Source of the DNA: Gammaproteobacteria bacterium
GTDB lineage: Bacteria > Pseudomonadota > Gammaproteobacteria > UBA6429 > Thiohalophilaceae
Assembly: GCA_016125505.1 (NCBI GenBank)
Contig: WGLP01000005.1
Span: forward strand, 40,712-104,711
Reading direction: 5' to 3'
DNA length: 64,000 nucleotides
This document shows, one piece after another, positions 61,601 to 64,000 of this stretch. The first letter of the stretch is position 1; every line of letters starts with the position of its first letter. Under the pieces are notes generated by a model that was not told where the DNA came from, searched no databases, and saw only the letters and a list, made by a program, of their open reading frames with translations. Position numbers and translations under genes: made by a program.

Positions 61601-62605
61601 CGTGTTCGGATTGGCTTTAATACCCGCTGCCAAGTCATCCAGAATTATTGGGGCGGCAGAAGTAAAACTATCAACAATGGAATTCACTTTCTGCTGCGGC
61701 AACATTTGCATTGCACTAACGCTCAAAGCGCTTTGGGCAAGCTCCAGCCCAGTTCGCGTATCTCCGCTCGATGGATGGCTTGTACCTCTTGTACCATCAG
61801 GCAGCAGGCCAAACTTGGCCTCGTATTTCATGATTGCATCACGATGCAATGTCAGCATTTGGTAGGCTTGCTTGGCTTCATCAAGGGTCGGGGCCGCAGG
61901 GTTGTCAAACAGACCGAACATTTCGGATTCGTAATATCGGCGCTTGGCGACACCACGATTAGGGCTGCTCCCGCCATTGGAACCATAACGGATTTCAAAC
62001 CAGGCTTCGGCGCGATTGCCCGAGAGAATGTCTTTCTTAAAAGATGGGCTCTTTGTCAATATGCCGTTGTATGCCAACGACAGTAAGGCAAACATTTCCT
62101 GGCTGCCTTGCAGGCGGTCGTAGATGGTCGCTGTATCACCAGCCCAGCTTTTTCCTCCCAACCAGTCTTGCACTTGCTTTTCATATTTTGGGATGGCGTA
62201 ATCGAACAACGCTCGGTCCTGCATGCTGGTGATCGTCCAGCCCAGCACGTTGGCGTTGGGATCATTAACCGTGGTAAGTTTGAATGGATTTTTGCTTCCC
62301 CCGCCATTCAATGCATCTATCGCAGCTTCCAATTGGGTTTTCAAATCAGCCCACTGTGTCGGGGTAAGCGTCACACCACTCTTCGTTAATGCCGTTTTGT
62401 AATCTGTTAGTACCCAGTTGTGCTTCCCGACCGTACCTTCAGCCAAAGCATAACCAGTCCCTATAGTGGGAATTCCCTTCTCATCCGAATATACAAAGGG
62501 TATTGATCCCTCTATCGAAGACGAGCTAAGAAATTCATACATGGCATTGTTGAAAGTCGGTCCAGTATAGAGATTTAGAACAAGCTGGCGTGGTGTCATA
62601 GCCAT
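49607..62605 (-). CDS. Giant RTX protein with N-terminal GH24 lysozyme-like domain
   Basis: A 4332-residue protein with no Sec signal. Residues ~20-235 resemble GH24 lysozyme: Glu32, Asp41 and Thr47 in IEGSIPFVYSDEKGIPTIGT keep the exact spacing of T4 lysozyme Glu11/Asp20/Thr26, and RGVAKRRYYESEMFGL closes the domain. A helical linker follows (240-400), then RTX nonapeptide arrays (about 403-440 and 590-1240) and many modules of RTX plus a ~100-residue beta segment (FGAGITxDML...LDLGNGDSI...FADG) to about 3000. Next come a copy of the C-terminal module (about 3020-3165), cadherin-like domains, six VCBS repeats (about 3263-3905), two more cadherin-like domains and the C-terminal module (about 4165-4332). 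It is likely exported by type I secretion and folded by calcium. A ribosome site (AAGGGAG) lies in the end of the preceding gene. Enzyme activity is inferred from motifs. Confidence 0.93.
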   Translation of the reverse strand: MAMTPRQLVLNLYTGPTFNNAMYEFLSSSSIEGSIPFVYSDEKGIPTIGTGYALAEGTVGKHNWVLTDYKTALTKSGVTLTPTQWADLKTQLEAAIDALNGGGSKNPFKLTTVNDPNANVLGWTITSMQDRALFDYAIPKYEKQVQDWLGGKSWAGDTATIYDRLQGSQEMFALLSLAYNGILTKSPSFKKDILSGNRAEAWFEIRYGSNGGSSPNRGVAKRRYYESEMFGLFDNPAAPTLDEAKQAYQMLTLHRDAIMKYEAKFGLLPDGTRGTSHPSSGDTRTGLELAQSALSVSAMQMLPQQKVNSIVDSFTSAAPIILDDLAAGIKANPNTDIAAAYLKWANTGSNLADLNPVDIYLDPGWGPNSSVVLDPHAHKATLDASHATGNTVLIGDGKANGGGDTLLGGAGNDLLVGGDGNDILNGGTGSDVLAGGGGDDIYRVNKGDTAVIEDKIGINTVYLDGVKLGDFSTTDGFTYFNPTGNLTANKNAAGDLLIYDATGALRITLNQNFQSGDFGIKLKNAQTDIQTTYTSTGDPVIHNAPGIAPGSEGADWYVTNRYNVVTDAKGKVISYDVDYFLVDANRNPVETGGPARADTLRGTTANDHLMGMGGNDTIDASTGGGNDILDGGSGRDLLTAGAGNDILIGGSGGDILDGGLGNDRLYADQQVSTQQAIADGNSQAGTGQQGDWLSGNGGDDTLITGAGNDVLSGGGGSDLLIAGAGNDYILGDADYNAQSFDWTVMLDSAQGAYIFQPAAGNGLPADGGADTIYAGAGDDHAWGGVGDDTIYGGGGNDTLSGNDGNDAVFGGTGNDIISGDGASVLGQATVQEGNDYLDGGDGNDKIWGNGGNDTLLGGAGDDQLMGDNGDGSGAQGNDYLDGGSGNDKLWGEGGDDTLFGGTGDDQLSGGTGANYLDGGDGNDILTTEGDNSTLLGGAGDDQLGANGGINNNYLDGGAGNDTLVATGDNNYLDGGAGNNTVQAVGNNNELFAGSGDDSLAAWGDGNYLDGVGGTNTLYAQGKNNELYGGAGNDNIQASGGNNYLDGGDGNNYMVADGGNNTLFSGSGDDMLSSAGGGSYLDGGDGANTLIADGGNNELYGGVGDDQLSAGGGNNYLDGGDGNNYLVADGGNNTLVAGVGNDTLSASGGGNALDGGAGNDTLMVGDGGSTLNGGSGNDTLWGGNGSDVLNGGTGDDTLIGGAGNDVYVYNIGDGVDHIIDSNAGGQINTLRFGDGITVSNIVLSLGSLKLDLGNGDVIHIDNFNPNDAVNSSSIQNFEFADGSHYTAQQLITTLGFDLGGTDGNDYISGTNAADRITGGKGNDILAGGLGADTYIYNLGDGADTIMDGSGAAYDPAQGILVGWGPNTLSFGAGITMDMLTPHFDSTTRNVTLDLGNGDSINIGKVDDLAVSKMQFADGSMLFMDAYFAQHPFVFTGTNAADVLTGTDYNDVIQGNGGSDVLSGGLGSDTYVYNRGDGADIIQDSSSWFAAGGDNNTLSFGAGITPDMIAVRNTGMQGGDSRVGGNCVLDLGNGDTIVVGTFQYMVSADSSTTLPLGFNNSLSATSSIQTLKFADGTSISLQDFIMQQGIVKTGTDGADTLVGDSLYNEVTSTIPDRLVGGKGNDTLIGGAGSDIYVFNRGDGADTIVDSQSKWQYVSSQLLPTDANTLELGGGIAASDITVRLDAASRTITLDLGGGDSINIGNANDLAVQNIQFADGTTMTTSQLFDLQGIVETGTSGDEALTGDFTHRTTIQGLAGNDSLTGGAADDTLIGGTGNDVLSGGLGSDTYVYNLGDGSDAIADNAWTLGTDANGQQVQVYQSNTLSFGAGISADMLNPVWDGTTLTLGVGAATSGDSIVIGGWSNFEAAPYVNISVQSLQFSDGTTLSMQDFLAQHGLQGIGDSMVLLGTDGDDVLTGGVGDDVLSGHAGDDMLSGGDGNDTLFGGTGNDTLDGGAGNDLLQGGAGDDTYLFGYGSGRDVIADGQGSDVIQIAEGISQSDLQFSKNGVDLQIAITNSADSLTIKDWFTGNSSVNTLQLTDQWGNSMPPVDLVSIGIEVAAKTMVGSSGNDVLEGSIYNDSLQGAAGSDTLIGGAGNDTYIFNSGDGADQIYELTGNDTISFGAGITPDMLQLDMQVVSEWGNWQPTAFPDPNADLMANEQQRQVLNIQVGSQGDAIQVMSGKGAIENFKFADGSIYTLQQLVAMQGAVMIVDSNDQANQWWSGPHRTLDGLGVAAAFYGGIGNDTMLGGLNNDVYLFDMGDGQDVIADLGGSNEISFGPNVNVSDVWWSYDPASATPFVLNVGNNGDSIAILNGEHGAIQRFTFTDGTVLTFDQLIAQQGGINLVAPTASDQVISLYGSANNLIVGGDGADTIYVDSNANNLVVGGKGNDTIDLSGWNNLENTLLFNAGDGQDTVFIGPYPQPQTLLFGAGVDPASIKVTVYDHQSWGGHTQDLLISYGNQGDSVFVNGIPDPGEGGGNQPAVRVKFADGTEWSYADILSHAGTDFHPHDTAGQIIATPANSLLIGGPGSDTFVIGDQPAEYTIMDQANGNGSNVVDLGWNFGSSSGIADQITQQDANWSFQAHSGYQLSYDGSALRVHFDNGVSLRIDGFDPSDPLGSTSISEFHFADGAVLTLEQMLAQGVVTDATLADGSPLPAWMAFDPATQTFSGTPSNWDVGQLQLRVNGIDGYGNPLAQGFTLDVLNVNDAPTVMGTLPNQAATEGQLFSMSISDFVASPSTSVTQLGDPADTGTPAMVWPNYDNYLWGSGGSDTYAFVRGDGNVYVDEWDDALSSPLDTVQMGAGIAPSDISVSTNPDGLVLSISGTNDSLTLGLWADTRSVERVVFSDGTIWGVNDLLSMVSGSPTDGNDLITGTGGNDTISAQAGDDWVNGGNGNDTILGGAGNDTLYGGAGNDTISGGSGDDSIAGTSGSNILLGGDGSDYIASDDFNENYYDTANDMLDGGAGNDSLDASIANDLVIGGQGDDWIWTNDGNDVILFNRGDGNDEVTSWSANGVPMAQRSDTLSLGGGISYADLSFSRNGSDLVLNTGNGESLTFYDWFSTVRDNKAISTLQVVAEAMAGYAPNSTDPLFNKRVQQFDFVALASQFEAALAADPTITNWQLAPYLASASLGNSDTSAIGGEMAYLYGKNGNLNGLSEAELRAQLTDAKFGVADQSFITALNLGKLFNDIDFIHGDSLTYSASLADGSALPTWLNFDAATGTFSGTPAHADAGNLSILITATDSGGLTASTSFNLDVAGLTPSNVAPVTVADTAAVQEDLNIVAVGNVLVNDTDANQGDILNVTNAGTYQGAYGRLTLNADGSYTYALDNASPDVQSLAEGQVVTDTFSYQASDGVSTTPSTLTVNIAGTNDAPVTAVDTAAAQEDLLITATGNVLANDSDVDQGTVLSVANAGTYQGTYGTLTLNADGGYSYALDNSSVNVQGLAQGQVVTDTFSYQATDGIAITSSSLAVTITGTNDAPVTMVDTVAVQEDLIVTATGNVLANDTDADNGIALHVANAGVFIGQYGTLLMNADGSYSYALDNASLKVQSLAQGQVVTETFSYQASDGIISTPSSLTVSITGTNDAPVTTVDTAAVQEDLLITTTGNVLANDSDVDQGTVLGVANAGTYQGTYGTLTLNADGGYSYVLDNASLSVQSLAEGQVVTESFAYQATDGIVLTPSSLTVSITGTNDAPVTTVDTAAVQEDLIVTATDNVLANDTDIDQGTVLQVANAGVFVGQYGTLTLNADGSYTYALDNASLGVQSLAQGQIVTESFAYQASDGIVSTPSSLTVSITGTNDAPVTTVDTAAVQEDLIITATGNVLTNDSDVDQGTVLQVANAGVFVGQYGTLTLNADGSYSYALDNASYRVQSLAAGQIVTENFAYQATDGIASTPSSLTVSITGTNDAPVVAIPLSDASTLEDQPFHFQVPADTFTDIDQGDHLTYAATLADGSSLPGWLTFDAVTRTFSGRPSNWDVAVLNVAVIATDTGGLSATSVFKLDVVNVNDAPIVLNHMADQHIDESHCDDRHRFSFAVPDNTFDDWDIVHGDSLSYSATLADGSKLPEWLRFDATTRTFSGASEEHGSRDIRISAIDQAGATVSQVFNLSSEKDSSHHHSGESDCGTPADTSQDELFVSSSVNDIIHAGNGKDVVAFARGNGQDSLYGGVGTDNTLVLEGGIQATDLALSRDGNDLILETGNGDQINLRNWYDTSANYKSVLDVVVMNDAISSFEHCSEGTGEHNTQHYDFMAVVGAFDQASAGSTTFQHWNAANSMLAAHMDDIGNNDALGSDLAYLRTMSSMTTSDSSSRLAESCLSQLSNPQLNQSLQGVRAD
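50890..52815 (-). repeat. Six tandem VCBS-type repeats (about 321 bp each) in the RTX gene
   Basis: Six ~107-residue units each begin near VDTAAVQEDL and contain GNVLANDxDxDxG, YGTLTLNADGSYSYALDNAS and FxYQAxDGI. Units alternate between two subtypes (NAGTYQGTYG and NAGVFVGQYG). An 88-bp stretch at 51171-51258 recurs without change at 51813-51900, 642 bp away, which is two unit lengths. This indicates recent dimer duplication or gene conversion. VCBS/Ig-like repeats usually form extended stalks in secreted adhesins. Confidence 0.9.
58910..60830 (-). repeat. Main RTX calcium-binding repeat array, including an Asn-rich block
   Basis: Dense GGxGxDxUx nonapeptides (GGAGNDTLxGG, GGDGNDKIWGNGGND) covering about residues 592-1230. 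Within 59150-59860 the pattern changes to an Asn-rich form with about 18-residue period (NNYLDGGDGNNYLVADGG), where GND is often replaced by GNN. RTX arrays bind calcium in parallel beta-rolls. The 119-bp segment at 60044-60162 is duplicated at the right edge of the window (63882-64000). Confidence 0.9.
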
Positions 62606-62607
62606 GA

Positions 62608-63705
62608 TTATTTACTCCCTTGGTCGGATAAATCAGATTCATGAGGAAACACAGGAGACCATCTACAGATTTTTTTCTCATCCGCTCCATTTGGCAGTAC
62701 AGAGCTTATGTATAGCCACCAATAAGGTGAATTATTGTCATTAAGAATGACAAAATAATAATGACCTTTATACTCAATGATGCTGTTGTAGTTTTTGCCG
62801 TTTCGATCTCCCTGTCCGGCATCAGCAAAGACATCTCCCATGTAATTGGTCCCGTTAACCTCACCTTTCGCCTCATCAGCGAAAGCGTGACCTGTTGGCT
62901 CACAATTCTTCAAGTTTATTTGCTGGAACCCGGCAAATCCGCCGCCTAAATGTGGTTTTTCTAAACCTTGATTCATTGGCCCATATCCATCGTCCGTATA
63001 AAAAACATAGCGCTTTGCATTGGACTGCCCCATGGAAGGCAATTCGAACAACTTAAAAGGAGGGCGGCCATAGCCGACATCACATACATTCACCGCCTCC
63101 TGAATGCTTGCAGGTGTAATGTTCCGTACACATTTGTAATGAAAATTCGGCTGAGGTAAGGCCCTGCACTGCTTTAACCATGGATCAAACACAGGGTCTT
63201 CATAGCTTTGCGCTTGAGCGACAGGATCGACAAAGTGAATCTCCTTCATATGCTTCAGGTCATTAAAAATCCGGCGGCAAAACGGTGTGTCATAACTTGA
63301 ATAAAGGGGCGCAGTCTCCAGCACCTGCTTGATTGCATCTGCCTTGTCCGATGCATGCTTGTATAACGGCGACTTCGGCACGAAGAAGGTTTCCAGTTCA
63401 GCCTGACGTGACCAGTAGGCAAGCTTTAGACAGGTTTTGTCTTCACATACGTTACGTGTGTGTTTGAGCCAGTGCCTTTGCTCGGAAACGACGCGTTGCC
63501 TCTGCTCGTCGTTGGCCTTTCTCAATACACTCTGGTAATCCTGACCAAGTTTGCTGTCTAGCTTCGAAAGCTCAGCATTCCCGCAAATCAGATGCTCTAC
63601 CTTTGTGCTCGCCTTTGCGCAGTCGAAACTCGCCGCCTGAGCTGGCGACAGCAACATCAGCCACCCCAGCAGCAAAATAAGGAACTCCGTTTTATTCTTT
63701 TGCAT
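62608..63705 (-). CDS. Secreted protein with N-terminal LprI/DUF1311-like domain
   Basis: A 365-residue protein with a Sec signal peptide (cleavage likely after SPAQA, residue 24). Residues 27-105 match the LprI N-terminal pattern: Cys29, Cys41, Cys87 and Cys92 in FDCAKAS, HLICGNAELS, NVCEDKTCLKL, with a central RQRVVSEQRHWLK. LprI of Mycobacterium tuberculosis is a lysozyme inhibitor; many other family members are uncharacterised. The C-terminal ~250 residues (GYGRPPFKLFELPS, YKGHYYFVILNDNNSPYWWL) are not recognised. Its stop is 2 bp before the start of the giant RTX gene, whose N-terminus is lysozyme-like. A periplasmic immunity role is therefore attractive, but inferred. Confidence 0.8.
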   Translation of the reverse strand: MQKNKTEFLILLLGWLMLLSPAQAASFDCAKASTKVEHLICGNAELSKLDSKLGQDYQSVLRKANDEQRQRVVSEQRHWLKHTRNVCEDKTCLKLAYWSRQAELETFFVPKSPLYKHASDKADAIKQVLETAPLYSSYDTPFCRRIFNDLKHMKEIHFVDPVAQAQSYEDPVFDPWLKQCRALPQPNFHYKCVRNITPASIQEAVNVCDVGYGRPPFKLFELPSMGQSNAKRYVFYTDDGYGPMNQGLEKPHLGGGFAGFQQINLKNCEPTGHAFADEAKGEVNGTNYMGDVFADAGQGDRNGKNYNSIIEYKGHYYFVILNDNNSPYWWLYISSVLPNGADEKKICRWSPVFPHESDLSDQGSK

Positions 63706-63794
63706 TTCTCAATTCCGCGCTCCCAATCCAACCGGCACTGCCTCGCCGGTACTCGCGCACCATTCCAAATGAAGAGGAAAATACCTCTCCCATC

Positions 63795-64000
63795 TCACCC
63801 TGTATATAGACCATTCGATTCATATGGCTTATTTATTCGGGTTAAAAGCCTTGCAATCTCTCTGTTTCTGACCGCTTGTTTGGTGTCGTTGCCGCCATTG
63901 CCCCATATCTTGTCGTTGCCGTCGCCACCGTCGAGGTAGTCGTTGCCTTCCTGTACGGTTGCCTGCCCGAGTACGGAGGCACCATCACCGCTGATAATGT
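63795..64000 (-). pseudogene. Truncated RTX gene fragment, open to the window edge
   Basis: The minus-strand frame is open from the window edge to a TGA at 63795. Bases 63882-64000 are identical to 60044-60162 in the giant RTX gene, in the same frame (about residues 815-854 of the giant, with GNDYLDGGDGND). At 63881 identity stops abruptly after GGNDT and a 28-residue unrelated tail follows (KQAVRNREIARLL...), rich in Arg and Lys and unlike RTX. The start is outside the window. It may be a truncated paralogue, an orphan N-terminal cassette or, if this is a contig end, an assembly artefact. The 89-bp gap to the LprI-like gene holds no other gene. Confidence 0.75.
63882..64000. repeat. 119-bp perfect direct repeat of 60044-60162
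   Basis: Every base matches the internal RTX segment 3838 bp away, same orientation. The match begins at ggtgtcgttgccgcc and runs to the window end, so the true length is unknown. The base before it differs (T against G). Confidence 0.97.

Overview
The window looks like a chromosomal segment of a betaproteobacterium, most likely of the order Nitrosomonadales (Nitrosomonadaceae, Gallionellaceae or relatives). This rests on gene order: tmk-holB-tatD after a fab cluster, rimP-nusA-infB-rbfA-truB-rpsO-pnp, hisS-yfgM-bamB-der-hfq-hflX-hflK-hflC-hisZ-purA, and a bacterial sucrose synthase / sucrose-phosphate synthase / fructokinase operon known from ammonia-oxidising and related betaproteobacteria. 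The family assignment is inference; no rRNA is present.

Layout. 1-3376 (+): the end of a Zorya-type antiphage operon, ZorA (cut by the window edge), ZorB and an EH-signature ZorC-like protein; the usual ZorD helicase does not follow. 3437-4351 (+): a class III adenylate cyclase-FHA protein. 4434-10363 (-): a small PepSY protein and the sucrose operon, with a 16-bp perfect palindrome ahead of it. 10659-21010 (-): tatD, holB, tmk, mltG, pabC, fabF, acpP, fabG, fabD, fabH, plsX, rpmF, yceD. 21067-22226 (+): a Maf pyrophosphatase and dksA. 22412-30824 (-): pnp to rimP. 31020-34054: htpG with a clear heat-shock promoter, and a divergent HD-domain hydrolase. 34082-37184: rlmB, rnr and a tRNA-Leu(CAG). 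37298-48005 (-): purA back to hisS.

48158-64000 (-) is the accessory part. It holds, in transcription order, a truncated RTX-repeat fragment (63795 to beyond the window edge), a secreted LprI-type lysozyme-inhibitor-like protein, a 4332-residue RTX giant, and a TolC-family outer membrane factor. The giant has no Sec signal. It begins with a GH24 lysozyme-like domain that keeps the Glu/Asp/Thr spacing of T4 lysozyme, and continues with long RTX arrays, six VCBS repeats, cadherin-like domains and a C-terminal module that is also present internally. The inhibitor-like gene ends 2 bp before the giant's start codon. The truncated fragment shares a perfect 119-bp stretch with the giant gene, in the same orientation and reading frame.

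Taken together this resembles a type I-secreted, wall-degrading RTX effector with its own periplasmic immunity protein, and possibly a second, exchangeable N-terminal cassette upstream. That system-level reading is inference. It is the most interesting hypothesis in the window; the Zorya remnant without ZorD comes second. The rest is well-ordered housekeeping DNA with tightly overlapping operons.
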